From Piezodorus guildinii (lineage: Eukaryota > Arthropoda > Insecta > Hemiptera > Pentatomidae): a DNA stretch of 64,000 bases. The notes below the pieces were generated by a model. It was not told the DNA's origin. It saw only the letters and a list, made by a program, of their open reading frames with translations, and did no database searches. The stretch spans positions 167,454,366 through 167,518,365 of the forward strand of contig CM041295.1 of NCBI GenBank assembly GCA_023052935.1, written 5' to 3'. This document shows positions 10,554 to 21,700 of this stretch, in pieces (the stretch's first letter is position 1; each line of letters opens with the position of its first letter). Made by a program: the position numbers and the translations under genes.

Positions 10554-10879
10554 ATATTTAGTTTATTTCAAAATATCATTATTGAATTTACAGTTCTAAA
10601 TTATTAATTAACCGTTTCTGATTTTTCAGTTTTATTATATAACAAATGAAATAAACTGTTAATAAATGAAATTAATTTTTGCTGGAGTAGTATGAAATTT
10701 TAACAAACAAGAATTGAAGAATAACATTTTCCATGAACCCTGAAAATTCAAGTAAATTTAATGAATTCAAATAGCGTTAAGATAAATAATATAAAAGGCA
10801 ATATATGATAGCAGAACCATTGAAATTTAATTGATATGAATTAATGAAGAGGAGAAATTTAAGTAGAAGGTTCTTTAAT
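10554..10879. other. Nothing recognised
   Basis: AT-rich interval; no motif seen. Confidence 0.4.
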
Positions 10880-11285
10880 TACTTGATAAAACCAAACTGA
10901 AGAGGAAATGAAATCGCGGTCCAAGAAGGGAAATGCGTGTTTTTTAAACTTGCAAAATTACTTGGCTCGCGGCTGCTCTAAAATAAATTGAAAGTTAAAA
11001 TTTACAAAAATATTATCCTCCTACAGGAGCAATACGGGAGTGAAACAGTACCGCTTTCTATGAAGGAAGAACAACAACATAAAGTACTCAAGAATAAGGT
11101 TGTGCGGACAATTTTTGATGACTGAAAATCAAAAAGGTCTATCTCTCAGACCGAGGAGAAAGCAGACGGTTTCGTCATAGCTGAGCTTAAGAATTTGGGA
11201 TCAGATGAGGGTCAGTGGATAAAATGTAATGGTGGATTACTGGTATCAGCATAGTCTTCGGGTTTGCCAAGATTTATATTAGTGT
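10880..11285 (+). pseudogene. RTE-clade LINE ORF2 C-terminal remnant, decayed
   Basis: DNA-level parallel with 55617-56180: AGGAAATGAAATCGCGGTCC, GGGAAATGCGTGTT, AATTACTTGGCTCGCGGCTG and ATGAAGGAAGAACAACAACA appear in the same order, and the 3' part ends in ACTGGTATCAGCATAGTCTT, a decayed form of the RTE tail. Stops and indels interrupt all frames. Confidence 0.65.
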
Positions 11286-11384
11286 AAGTATACAAGTTAG
11301 TAATTAATGTAAGTATATAAGCAAGTAAGCAAAAGTACAACTAAGATGAATTTAGTGGAGTTCAGTACATAGTAAGTGCATGCA

Positions 11385-11592
11385 TTGTTTCTAGGCCAAC
11401 GGACTGTGTTGGTCGTGATCATGTTCACCCGCAAGGTTTTTCAAAACAACTTTAGGTTACCCACTTTATAGAGTCTGGTTTAGCCTCTGTAGAGTCCTCG
11501 AATCCTTGACTCAATCTATTGGTGCTAGAAGAAAATAAATAACCATCTGTCACGGCCAGGGTCGAACACTGGACCCTCAGATGTGTGGCATA
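11385..11592 (-). mobile_element. Decayed SINE, minus strand
   Basis: Contains reverse-complement landmarks of the 2582 SINE: CCAACGGACTGTGTTG, GGTTACCCACTTTATAGAGT, and a damaged B box (GGGTCGAACACTGGACCC). The head lacks a clear A box. Confidence 0.55.
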
Positions 11593-11939
11593 AGTATACA
11601 AACCTGTAAAATGATTCTTTTGAAATTTGTAAAAAATAATTTTAAAAGTTGAAGTAATTCAAGATCATACAAGTATCTGTTACAGGTTAAATTTTAAACC
11701 CAATATATATTAAGAAAAATTGACCTATGGCGCAATCTTGGAAGCGCACTTTTTCGGGACAAAAGTCTACACCAATCGTTCTATTTAAGATATATCAGCC
11801 ATTTTAACATAATTTTGTTCCCTATTAAATTTACTTTCAATGGTGTGATTGGCATATTTTTAGCTCATTTTTATATCATGAAAATATATAGGTTTTGTCG
11901 ATAATTTTAGAGAAATGCCTCTTTATCTAATTATTCTCA
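11593..11939. other. Nothing recognised
   Basis: AT-rich interval before the inverted repeat. Confidence 0.4.
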
Positions 11940-12455
11940 TATATATCTTTGAGTAAACTTTGGATTTCATATAACGACTTGATGATTTTTTAAGAAATTT
12001 CAAAAAATGTTGAAAAAATTAAAATTATTTTAAACATCTTAATATATGCCCGTTATGTCTGTGTATTTGTGATACAATAAATTTAAGATAAATAAATAAC
12101 TAAAATACCCAAAAAAAACAGTTATGATTGTATCTAGCTTCGGTACAGTACTTCATCATAGTTTATCATTAGAAAAAATTAGGTTAGACATCAAAATAAT
12201 TTTATGTCAATTTTTTTCTGGTCTTTATATTTTAAAAATTTCTATGATCAACAATGCGTTCTACTTTACCAAAAGCGTGGAAATCAATTAACGGTTTTCA
12301 AATATTTCAAACGGTGCAAAAAATTTGCACATCGTTATGTTTGGCATATATTAAGATGTTTAAAATAATTTTAATTTTTTCAACATATTTGAAATTTCTA
12401 AAAAAATCACCAAGTCGTTATATGAAATCCAAAGTTTACTCAAAGCTACCTAATA
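11940..12455. mobile_element. Inverted-repeat (fold-back or MITE-like) element
   Basis: Left arm about 11945-12052 and right arm about 12340-12450 are reverse complements over ~100 bases, for example GAGTAAACTTTGGATTTCAT against ATGAAATCCAAAGTTTACTC, and TTTAAACATCTTAATATATG against CATATATTAAGATGTTTAAA. About 290 bases separate the arms. No transposase is encoded. The 73-residue frame at 12254-12475 runs across the right arm and is not credible as a gene. Confidence 0.75.
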
Positions 12456-12700
12456 ATGATTCTAAACAAAGTTAAGTGCGGGAAATATAGATATATAAAG
12501 ATGTATATAAGAATAATTAGATAAAGAGACATTTCATGAAGTATTTAAGAGTAACAAATAAACCAGACAAAAATAATATAAATCAAAAACAATAATGAAC
12601 AATATTAATAAATTAAAAGTAGCTTCCAACAATATTTGTTTATAAAAATAACAAAACTAGAATAAAACGGAAAAATATGTGCATACTTATACGAATACTA

Positions 12701-12702
<2 letters not shown>

Positions 12703-12783
<81 letters not shown>
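12703..12783. repeat. (TA)n microsatellite
   Basis: About 39 TA units, directly followed by a T-rich stretch. Confidence 0.97.
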
Positions 12784-12784
<1 letters not shown>

Positions 12785-13117
12785 TTTTATTTATATTTTT
12801 TTTATTTGTTCATCTTGTACAAAGTTGGTTATACATTGCCAACATTACCGCACACACATTAATATTGAATTTCTCATCTTACTAGTCATTCAAAAATAAA
12901 TAATATAAAAAAAACAATAGCCAAAAAATGAAAAAAGAGAAAAGTAAATTATCATAAACAAAGATAATAAGCGAAATTATATCACATCACTTAATTGTTG
13001 TGTGGGTCATCACTATTTAAGGGGTCTAGAGTTTTGCACACTGACACTAAAAAGATGTAGATTGTATTTATTTTTTTGTATTTTAGTTTAGGTTTTTGTA
13101 TTTAGTTTTACATTGCA
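12784..13117. other. Nothing recognised
   Basis: T-rich, A-rich interval. Confidence 0.4.
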
Positions 13118-13570
13118 TTGAAGATTTTACGAAGGGGTATAAGTGATTCATGGGAGACGAAAATGGTCCTTTTTCATTCTATGGTATCCTCAACACTTAT
13201 ATATGCTTCCGAAATATGGAGCTTAAGATATATTGAAACAATTGAAGTGGTGCAGCTAACATTTCTTAAACAGCTTTTAGGATGGTCGAGGAGCACTGCT
13301 AACTACATAATACGTCTCGAAATTGGCGAAACTCCTTGAGCATCAAAGTGATGAAGAAGGTCATAAACTACTGGTCCATATTGTCACTTATGTTCTGAAA
13401 AGAGGTTTCCACGACTTTTCTTTAATAGGCTAATGTCACTAGATACAAATAATCCTAATATAAACTTTAATTGGGTCACTCAAGTGAGAGAAATGACTAC
13501 TCATTATGGTTGTAGGGAGGAATTTGACAATATAAACCCAGCAGGATTGTTAAAGCATAAAGATGGAATA
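13118..13570 (+). pseudogene. Non-LTR reverse transcriptase C-terminal fragment
   Basis: The 73-residue frame contains LIYASEIWSLRY, FLKQLLGWSRSTANY and RLEIGETP. This fits the post-RT region common in LINE polyproteins, where a YG.E.W motif is followed by a LKxLLG helix and an (R/V)xETG motif. A related but distinct fragment lies at 49671-49881. Downstream DNA to ~13570 continues in broken frames. Clade not assigned. Confidence 0.6.
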
Positions 13571-13859
13571 TTGTAAAAGTTGTAAATCCATACCATCGCT
13601 ACAGATATTCATCGATCCGTGATCTCCAAATACGACCCCATGTATAGAGTTTTTTCCAGTTTTAATAGCCCAGAGACCTATTTGACATATAGAACCAGCC
13701 TTTATAAAGTAAGATTGGTGAGCCAGTTGAGGGTTTCAAACCCTAGATTAATCAGCTTATGTAAAACAGAAAACCACACATCATTACAAGAAAATTGCCT
13801 TTATTTCGTTTCTATATTTTGTTGTTTTTTAATAATTTTATAGACATTCGCTAATCTAT
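13571..13859. other. Nothing recognised
   Basis: A 74-residue plus-strand frame at 13619-13843 has no recognised motif. Confidence 0.35.
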
Positions 13860-14310
13860 TAAGGAACTTGGGAATCGTACAGAGTGGAAGTGATTGAATA
13901 GGCGGGATTTCAAAGTCGGAAGATAATCAGAGTGACGGATATATGAAGGAATAGAATTCTATAAGGACGACTATTAGGAAATATTTGTCGAAAGCTGCTC
14001 TTCGATAGGGGGTTATATACAGGTCTGGAGAGGGCGAACGAGTTTTGCGGAAGTGGGGGGAGGGTCGGAATGAAAATGTATCGCAGATGTACGATGGACA
14101 GGTGGATTGAAGAACTTGGAAGAGGAAGGGTGCCAGAAGGTATTTACGACGGCAGGAAGGGTAAAGCCAGTTCAACTCTTGGCAGAATCGGGAAACAGAT
14201 GTGTCTCTAAATATCAACAATCGTTCGAGTTTTGCTTCGAGATCCCCATACACCGTTTACGATTACTTGTCAGCAAGATGCCTGTTATCTTTTCTTTTCT
14301 ACCTCTCGTG
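13860..14310 (-). pseudogene. LINE ORF2 C-terminal domain fragment
   Basis: The minus-strand frame contains VYGDLEAKLERLL, a RRKYLLAPFLFQVLQ segment, CPSYICDTFSFR, a KTRSPSPDLYITPYRRAAF stretch and, after a frameshift, a LKSRLFNHF end. This ordering (Y..A.LE.LL, RRK...L..F..L, CPSYL, TR(S)......R...F, FKSRL) is the classic C-terminal tail of CR1/Jockey-superfamily LINE ORF2 proteins. It is 5'-truncated with one or two frameshifts. A second LINE tail of similar plan is at 57802-58018. Confidence 0.7.
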
Positions 14311-14439
14311 TATTTTGAAAACCTCTTTTGACTGCTTCAAACATCCTACCAAGAGCTGCGATTCGCTCAGTCACTTCTCTTCGATATATTCATTTATTTA
14401 TTGTTATTGAATAGAAGAGGCAGTAATGGTATCATTATT

Positions 14440-14560
14440 GACTGATAACACATAAGCGTACGTAGAAGGTATGGGTTGGGATATCAGCTGAATAGATTGT
14501 GTAAAGAAAGGATCCTAGCATGCTACCGTAAGGAACACCAGTAGACTGCGAATAAATGGA
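14440..14560 (-). pseudogene. Jockey-type reverse transcriptase motif fragment
   Basis: The minus strand reads STGVPYGSMLGSFLYTIYSA then DIP, against SGVPQGSVLGPFLYNIYTA then DIP in the intact ORF2 at 37560-40244. This is the RT motif B region. Only ~40 residues survive. It lies next to, but probably does not belong to, the LINE tail at 13860-14310. Confidence 0.65.
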
Positions 14561-14651
14561 TAAATAAGAAAGGAGTTTTTTTTTTAAAACAAGGTTCAAA
14601 ATTGATTTTCTTATTAGATTACAATGGTTCATTATTAAAAAAAAAAGTATA

Positions 14652-14940
14652 CCTCTACAACCCATGAAGGGTCTTGGGCTCAGTACATATAGAGAGAGAT
14701 TCGTACTGTTTATAGGCCATCGGCTGTGAAATGAGGTGATTAGGCCTGATTACGCTCAGCCGCCAGTTTTTTTTTCCAATTTAAAGATGCTGGGTCTGCC
14801 CCAGGAGGGACTCTTTACCCTTTGGGTCGCCCCCCGGAATTGACAGAATAAATAATATTCTGTCATAGGCAGGATTCGAACCCAGGACCCACAGGCCAGT
14901 AGACTAGCGCTCTATCCACTAGAAATGGCAGCTCTCTCAT
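14652..14940 (-). mobile_element. tRNA-derived SINE, nearly full length, minus strand
   Basis: Minus strand: TAGTGGATAGAGCGCTAGTC as an A-box region, GGGTTCGAATCCTGCC as a B box, CAGAATATTATTTATTCTGT, GGGGCAGACCCAGC, GCCTAATCACCTC and CATGGGTTGTAG. Same family as 2582-2935, with ~15 percent divergence by eye. A PLE lies just beyond its head. Confidence 0.85.
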
Positions 14941-14983
14941 CACTGAGTGACTATGTTCAGGAATTACTGGAAGTTTCCAACTA

Positions 14984-15152
14984 ACCTAGTTTCCATTCTC
15001 CCACCATGTGCCGTGATGATGACCCACAAAGGGGGTCGAAACGTTGGCAAACAATAAATAGTTGAAACTATTTAGTTGTTTCATTTAATGACCGTCACCC
15101 TGACTAATTCCTTCTAGTAATTCTCAACGGTCAACTAATTACATCCACAATG
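14984..15152 (+). repeat. PLE pLTR, left copy
   Basis: About 169 bases, ~93 percent identical by eye to 16446-16615. Its last bases, ACAATG, supply the ATG of the PLE ORF. Confidence 0.85.
15010..15048 (+). ncRNA. Minimal hammerhead motif in left pLTR, one core change
   Basis: GCC, then GTGATGA where CTGATGA is expected, stem II GACCC/GGGTC with a seven-base loop, GAAA, ACGU and GGC. The C3-to-G change should weaken or abolish catalysis. The right pLTR copy keeps the canonical core. Confidence 0.7.
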
Positions 15153-16427
15153 ATAAAAAGAACACGGGAACAACAAAAAGATACATCCACCTCAACTCTC
15201 CGCCGCGGCGCCAGAATACAAAATCACAAGCAGGGCATACTATCTACATCTCAACAACAGCAGGCATTCTCATCTCAACAACAGCAGGCATTCTCATCTC
15301 AACAAGCCATCATTTCTACACCTTCAGGTGACTCACGCTCTTCTCATCACCACACTTACAGTTCTAAAAAGGTAACAACTCCTCGATCACCACCACAACG
15401 ACCAAACCCTCAGTCGACCGCTCTTTTGGGTTCTTCTAGACCATCACACCGCTATCACACTAGGTTAAATAGTAATAGATTTCTGACTCTCCTCCCAACT
15501 TAACATTATACTAAAACTCCCCATACACCTTCTTCCAAAGTTACTTCTCATCTTTCAATCACTTCTCTGGATACATCTTTCTCCCAGACTCAAAGTGTAT
15601 CCTCTTCAACTACTTACCACCTTTCTCCAGTGAATTCTAATAATGACCACCATCATATTTTCTCCTCACTAAAATCGCGATTCCCCCAAAACAGACAAGC
15701 CTTTAACAATCTCTGCAATCTCCACAAACGACTTGCCAAAAAAACTGAACAAAGAATTTTTTTATTAAAATGTCGAGCCCATTCTCTTTTTCCAAAATTC
15801 ATTGAAAACTGCATTAGTCAAGTGCCTTTGTCAAATTCTCTTGCCTCCAAACTGACTCACTCCTTGGACAAATACAAAAGAACGTTACTGCCCTTAAAAA
15901 TTAGGGAAACCATACAACAAATTGACCACATAAACGACAATATCCGTTCCTTAAATTCTTCTTTACATAGTATTATAGGCGACCACAACATGGAAAAACT
16001 GACTACAAGTTTTCAAACAATTTTTGCTTTCACTAAAAAACAGACAAAACTTCCCCTCGTTAAAAAATTTAAAACTATTTATGAAAATAGTATTAATAAA
16101 AAACCGTATCCTAAAGGCTCGGATGATTGGATCAAAAATATTTCCTCTACCTCCGTCCCCCCTAATGTTAACAACATTTTGAACTTAGGTACCAATTTTT
16201 CTACCCCTTCTTCTAATCCTTAAAAAATGATTCCCCAACTTATCACAGATTTGGAATATATTTATAAAAATGATATTTTCAAAATAAGTGAGGACAAAGA
16301 AATATGCCGTTTACGTATAAGTAATATGATCTCCAACGCCCCCCACCTCAATCGTCTCTTTCCCCCCTCTTCTTCAAAGATCTTTCCTTCACTCGCTCAT
16401 TCCTCAGATCCAATGAACAACTTATAG
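15150..16427 (+). pseudogene. PLE polyprotein, N-terminal region only
   Basis: One reading frame covers the interval, broken by TAA at 15501 and TAA at 16221. The first ~160 residues are low-complexity (Gln- and Ser-rich, basic). The central part (15630-16223) is helical and basic and ends in DDWIKNISSTSVPPN followed by ILNLGTNF, which matches the conserved PLE N-terminal signature of a W..N.S....P..V..L.LG.NF type just upstream of the RT. The remaining 66 residues (16227-16427) continue the pre-RT region; then coding stops at the deletion joint. No RT fingers, YADD or GIY-YIG box is present. The product could not mobilise by itself; with only two stops it may be a young internally deleted derivative. 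Confidence 0.8.
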
Positions 16428-16445
16428 TAACTAGGGCTGACAGAG

Positions 16446-16615
16446 ACCTAGTTTCCATTCTCCCACCATGCGCCCTGATGATGACCCACAAAGGGGGTCG
16501 AAACGTTGGCAAACAATAAATAGTTAAAACTATTTAGTTGTTTCATTTAATGACCGCCACCCGGACTAATTCCTTCCAGTAATTCAGTAACGGTCAACTA
16601 ATTACATCCACAATG
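16446..16615 (+). repeat. PLE pLTR, right copy
   Basis: Direct repeat of 14984-15152. Contains the intact hammerhead core and ends at the right 12-base target duplication. Confidence 0.85.
16472..16510 (+). ncRNA. Minimal hammerhead ribozyme motif with canonical core
   Basis: GCC (16472-16474), CTGATGA (16475-16481), stem II GACCC (16483-16487) pairing with GGGTC (16495-16499), GAAA (16500-16503), the self-complementary ACGT (16503-16506), and GGC (16508-16510) pairing with the opening GCC. The NUH triplet is GUU. This is the best-conserved hammerhead in the window. Known PLE hammerheads of this shape are proposed to work as dimers through stem III. Confidence 0.85.
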
Positions 16616-16624
16616 TTCAGGAAT

Positions 16625-16987
16625 GGTTTTACTAATCTAATCCATTACTCCCAATTTAATTGATAATTCATGGTAACACAAGGGATTGAAGCAACATGTT
16701 GAAATGCTAGAAAAGGTAAAGATAGTAGAAGGAACAAGGATATTTTGTGTAGGATATCCAGGCTAGTATCGATCGCTGAAGTAAGATAAGCTGCACAGAA
16801 AGCTAATTAAATCCTTTTTATGCTTGGTCCCTTAGTCACGATATCTCAAAGTGCTCAGGTAATCGGAAAACTTTCAGATCAACGCTCTGACCTAAATATT
16901 TGAAAGGCAAAAAGAAATATAAAATATTTAAATACCCCAAGTCCTTGTTTGTTTTTTTGAGAATTTAAAGCAAATATATTTAAAAAA
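16625..16987. other. Nothing recognised
   Basis: Interval between the PLE and the next family A copy; no motif seen. Confidence 0.4.
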
Positions 16988-17765
16988 ATCTGGTATGAAC
17001 AACATACAACTTTCACTTACCTCACTTCGCATAATGTTAAAAAAACAACATAAAAAGCATTGTTTTATTGGAAACTTTTGTTTTATATTAAATAATATAA
17101 GAATAAAATTATTATCTTTAACATTGACTTAAGTTTATGCCCCTTTTGTTACTCACCATCATCTTTTAGAACTATTATTTGTTCAATGAGATATTTTTTC
17201 TAAAAATCTTAAGCTTCCTAACGATATGTTATACGTCTATATTACTATTCTTATTTGACGGAAAAACATTAGCATGAAAAAATATTTCATATCAGCTATA
17301 TTTTATCCATGGTAGCAACAGAAACGATTAATTATTTTAGTCAACAAAATTACAGATACTTTAAGGGGTGCACAATATTAAAACAATTGTGGATTTAAGC
17401 CCTGTCAGACTATTACAAAGAGTATAAAAACTACATGAAATTAAAGGCCATTTAATTTTATATCAATATAATTAGTTTAATTAAAACTATTTTCAAAAAT
17501 AAATAAATAAAAAGGTGCAACAGGCATAGTGTCTCCTTTAATCAGTTAATTTTGGTGAAAAAGTTGCCGTAATGTCTAAAAAACAAAGTTATCATTAGTT
17601 GAAAATACAGTTTGATACAAATTTTCGTTTTTGTGCTGGCCTTAACCACACTCACAGTGATATGGTCTGACTTGGTGATATAGACTAAGGGGAACGAAAT
17701 CAAAACTGCATTTCCGTTGAAAACTGAAATTCGAAAATTTTAGGATCATCGATACAAATATGGCG
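16988..17765 (+). mobile_element. Family A repeat
   Basis: Begins ATACAACTTTCACTTACCTC, has the 47-bp region in decayed form at ~17208-17260 (CTTAAGCTTCCTAACGATAT and GTCTATATTACTATTCTTAT), then AAGCCCTGTCAGACTATTAC and CATTTCCGTTGAAAACTG. The right end is lost or diverged near 17765. Confidence 0.65.
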
Positions 17766-18233
17766 CCAATTCAAAGAAATTTTCAATAAGTTATTAATCA
17801 GCGTTTTAAATAAGACTACCTTTGTGGGGTGAAAGGTCCAACAATAGTACAGTCAATTCATCATTCATCAAAAGTATATTCAATTGAATAATTTATTAAA
17901 CTAATTATTTAATGGATTTATTTTGCAAATTTTTAGAAATCAGAGCATTGTTTGATTAATATATGATACATAATTAATAATAGTAATTATAACCATTGAT
18001 GACTACTAATAATATTATCTACACTCCTGCTAATAGGTTTTTCCCAGCAAGTCATCTTCCAACAGGTTCACGCAGTAATCTATCATATCATCCATATCTC
18101 TGGTTGCTACATTGGTGTCGATGGTACATTTCTATTGTAAAAGCACTCGCAAATATTGATGAATTCATTAAGTTATCGAAAGTAAAAAAACAACTTTTTT
18201 TTTCAAATCTCTAATTAACTTTAATTTGATTAG
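17766..18233. other. Nothing recognised
   Basis: A 72-residue frame at 17996-18214 shows no recognisable motif. Confidence 0.35.
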
Positions 18234-18432
18234 AAACTTTTGTAAATATCTATTCTGGAGTTCTGGCACTGGTCATGTGCGGTGTGTTTGTGGCTGTGGC
18301 GCCCTCACTCAGCTTCCGCTGGCTCTCACCAGTGATGCGGCTGAGAGGGAGGCGCTGGGATTATTGTCCATTGTGACAGATTGTAATATATCCGAATAAA
18401 ACATATTTTCAACTTAAAAAAAAAAAAAAAAT
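18234..18432 (+). mobile_element. Jockey-type LINE 3' UTR insertion with poly(A)
   Basis: Starts at the end of ORF2 (CTTTTGTAAATATCTATTCT) and runs through GGAGTTCTGGCACTGG, parallel to TTGTAAAATGTATATTGGAG and TTCTAGCATTGG of the full-length Jockey at ~40240. It has TGACAGATTGTAATATATCC, an AATAAA signal at ~18395 and a poly(A) tail to 18432. Extreme 5' truncation. It is GC-richer than its surroundings. Confidence 0.7.
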
Positions 18433-18460
18433 AATTAGTACATCTACAAAAATTGTAAAT

Positions 18461-18468
<8 letters not shown>

Positions 18469-18542
<74 letters not shown>
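18469..18542. repeat. (TA)n(TG)n compound microsatellite
   Basis: TA run to ~18527 followed by TG to ~18542, immediately adjoining the 3' end of the Waldo-like element. Confidence 0.95.
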
Positions 18543-18543
<1 letters not shown>

Positions 18544-18708
18544 TTTTATTTTTATTGTAGGGGAAAATCTTTCATAAGACGAAGTGGGCAACTGAATCCA
18601 CAACAGTGTGAGATTCTTACTCACTAAAAACCACCTACATTCTCTGCGATGACACACCGCGGAACTGCTTGCAAGCATTACTTCGCGGTGGACAGGATGG
18701 CTAAGCGC

Positions 18709-21700
18709 CTACTTCTCTATTGCATACTTGACGGTACTTGACCTCTTCTCGCTCGCTCCTCGGTTCTCAGTATTCTTCCGACTTTCCGAGCATAATCTGA
18801 AACAGCTTTCTTGACTGGTCAACATGAGCTGTACCAGATTTTCCGGTGTGGATCTTTCACCCAGCACCATATCTAGCTGAACCTTCTCCAAGGTAAATTT
18901 CTTGCATGCGAAGAAAGCATGTTCCACTGTTTCATTCAAAGGAGTACAGTTGGTACATGATGATTCTTTATCCAGCTTGAACCTGTGGAGATATGACCTA
19001 AAGCAGCCATGTCCAGAGAGCAGTTGAGTAAGGTAATAATCAACCTCTCCATGTGTGCGTATCATCCACGATGTAATATCTGGTATCAGACGGTTTGTCC
19101 ACCTTCCAGATGTTGATGAGTCCCAGCGTCTCTGCCATATGCGAAGAGTTTCCAGTCTCTCGTCTTTCGCTAACGTTAGCCAATGCTCCTCTGGCGCTTC
19201 ACGTTTTCTGCGGTATATTCTGCCACGCTCTTCGGCCAGAAGATCTATTGGAATTATGTCGGCAATGATGCACACGGCATCATATGATACAGTGCGAAAT
19301 GCTCTTGCGACGCGTAGGGCATTTCTACGATGGACACTAATCGCCTTACGAGAATACGATCTCACTTGGAAGCTATGACACCAGATTGGTGCAGCATATA
19401 AAAGCACTGAGTTGGTTACATTAGCAAGGAGCCTCCTCCGGCTTTGTGCAGGCCCACCGATATTTGGCATGATTCTAGAAAGTGCGTTTGTTACTTTCGT
19501 TGCTTTCATGGAGACTACCTGCAAGTGTTCATCAAACCGCAGCCTGGCATCAATCTGCACACCTAGGTATTTAATAGAGGGCTTTGAGGGAATGTTAATC
19601 TCTCCAACGGTCAAATTGATTTTTTCCCTCACTTTCCTGCTGGTAATAAGTACAGCCTCAGTCTTATGGTCAGCCAGTTGTAGGCCCACAGACGAAAGCC
19701 ACTGGCTTATATCAAATATTTCTTTGTTGGCCTTGTACGTTATCTCCTCCAAAAGCTTTCCTCGAGCAATGATAGCAAGATCGTCTGCGAATCCTACCGT
19801 GGTAGTTCCTTCCGGCATAGGAAGTCTGAGTACGGCATCGTACATAACATTCCATAACAACGGTCCTAATACGGAACCTTGAGGAACGCCACCAGTTATT
19901 TTGTAGGTTTTTGGTCCTGCGTCTGTTGCATACCTCAGGATTCTGTCAGAAAAATAACTTCTGATAATCTTAAGGAGGTACTGTGGAAGTTTTTTCTTAC
20001 TCAACTGTTTCATGATGCAATCCCATATTGCTGAGTTAAACGCATTCTTGACATCTAACGTTATCACGGCGCAATACTTTTTTCCACCCCTTCTCCATCT
20101 TTTTCCTGCAGTGGCTTCTCTGGCTGACTTTATCACAAAGTCTATTGCATCGACTGTTGACCTACCTTTCCGAAAACCATATTGATTTTCAGACAATCCT
20201 CGGCTTTCCTCAATATGATTTGTAATTCTATTGCACACAATCCTCTCCAGAATTTTACCCGCAGTGTTTAGAAGACAGATTGGACGGTAGGATGTAGGGT
20301 CATCTGGAGACCCTTTACCCTTTGGCAGGAGTACCAATTGCTGCTTTTTCCACTCAACTGGAAATTTCCCTTCACGGAGACAGGAGTTGTAAACATCTGC
20401 TGTTTGGTCTGCTTCTGACTGCTGTTTTTAGGGCAAAGTTTGGAACATTATCCGGTCCTGAGGCTTTTTTATCCCCTACTTTGCGACAGGCCGTCTCAAG
20501 TTCTTCTTGTGCGATTTACGGTACCTGGTCCTGTTCTAGGTGCGGTATTATATCGAAGACGACTTCTGGTCTTGTTGGGAACAGCTTTAAAACTATTTTC
20601 TCTAATAGGTCAGGAGAGCTGGGTGGCGATAAATTTGAGCTTTTTAGCCTTGCCATAACTATTTTGTATGGCCTTCCCCACGTATCCTCATCTACTTCTT
20701 CGCAGAGTTTCTGCCAACATTTACGCTTCGCATCTTTGATTGCCTTGACCAAGTGCTTTTTTGCGTCTCGATGTTCCTGTTTCCGAACTTCATATGTCGG
20801 GCGACCTCTCGCTCTTTGGGTTAGCCTCCTTGTACGGAGACAAGTTTTTCTGAGGGCGGCGATCTCTTCATTCCACCAATACACTGGTATGTGACGGGTT
20901 GTTTTCCGTGTTTTAGTCATTGAAGCATCACAGGCGTCAGTGATAAGCTTCATTAGTTGTTTGACTTTTTCCTCTGCCGGTCCGAGTAATGTGACTTCAT
21001 CCTCTATCATTGTGACAAAGGAATCTCGGTCAAATGATCGATGGTTCCACACTGATCGTATCGTATGGAATGTTTTCCTTAATGTACCCGGGACTTCGAC
21101 TTCGAAACAAATTGCTCGGTGATCGCTGTGGGTATAGAGTTGACTTACGTGCCATTTATTGTCAGAAACAAGGCATGGACTAACACAAGTCAGATCAACA
21201 ATCGAAACGCGATCATTTCTGGTGAAAGTAGGGATGGACCCTGTGTTTAAGAGCACAACGTCTAGCGCAGCGAATACGTCGAGTACACACTCACCTCTCT
21301 TATTCGTCTCTTTGCTTCCCCATGCCGTAGCCCAAGCGTTAAAATCTCCTGCTATGACTAGAGGTTGACAACCTCGCAGTTCCTGTACAATTTCATCAAG
21401 CAGTTTTTCGAATTCAACTTGAGAAGCGCTTAGAGGTGCGTAGACACTACAGTTGTAGATACCACCCACCTTAACCCAAACGAAGTCATTTGTTAAATTT
21501 TCCTGGGTTTTCTGAATAAAATAACCCTTCCTTACCCAGACAGCTGCTCTTCCGGTTTTGTCCGTCTTCCAGAAACAGGAATTTTCCATGTTCTTGTACT
21601 GTTCACACAGTACAGCAACGTCGATACCCTTCTCATTTAAATGAGGAAGATGGTTGGGGGTGCGGTCATAAATTAAAACCACACAATTAAAAATAAGCGT

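Larger units (their letters stand above)
14953..16624 (+). mobile_element. Penelope-like element with two direct pLTRs, internally deleted
   Basis: Two direct pLTR copies of ~169 bases (14984-15152 and 16446-16615) flank an ORF for the PLE N-terminal region only. The pLTRs share ACCTAGTTTCCATTCTCCCA, the hammerhead motif, TAGTTGTTTCATTTAATGAC and CGGTCAACTAATTACATCCA. A 12-base duplication ATGTTCAGGAAT flanks the whole at 14953-14964 and 16613-16624. The left edge starts with AATTACTGGAAG, the reverse complement of CTTCCAGTAATT near the pLTR end (16574-16585), a short inverted pLTR tail as known for PLEs. The RT and GIY-YIG parts are missing: the ORF runs straight into the second pLTR at about 16430-16446. 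Confidence 0.85.

Noticed and set aside
15010..16510. CRISPR-like direct repeats with spacers
   Set aside because: Only two direct copies, 169 bases long and flanking a PLE ORF; these are pLTRs.
19055..19882. Plus-strand ORFs of 107 and 156 residues opposite the Waldo-like RT
   Set aside because: Shadow frames of the minus-strand RT, which has clear catalytic motifs.
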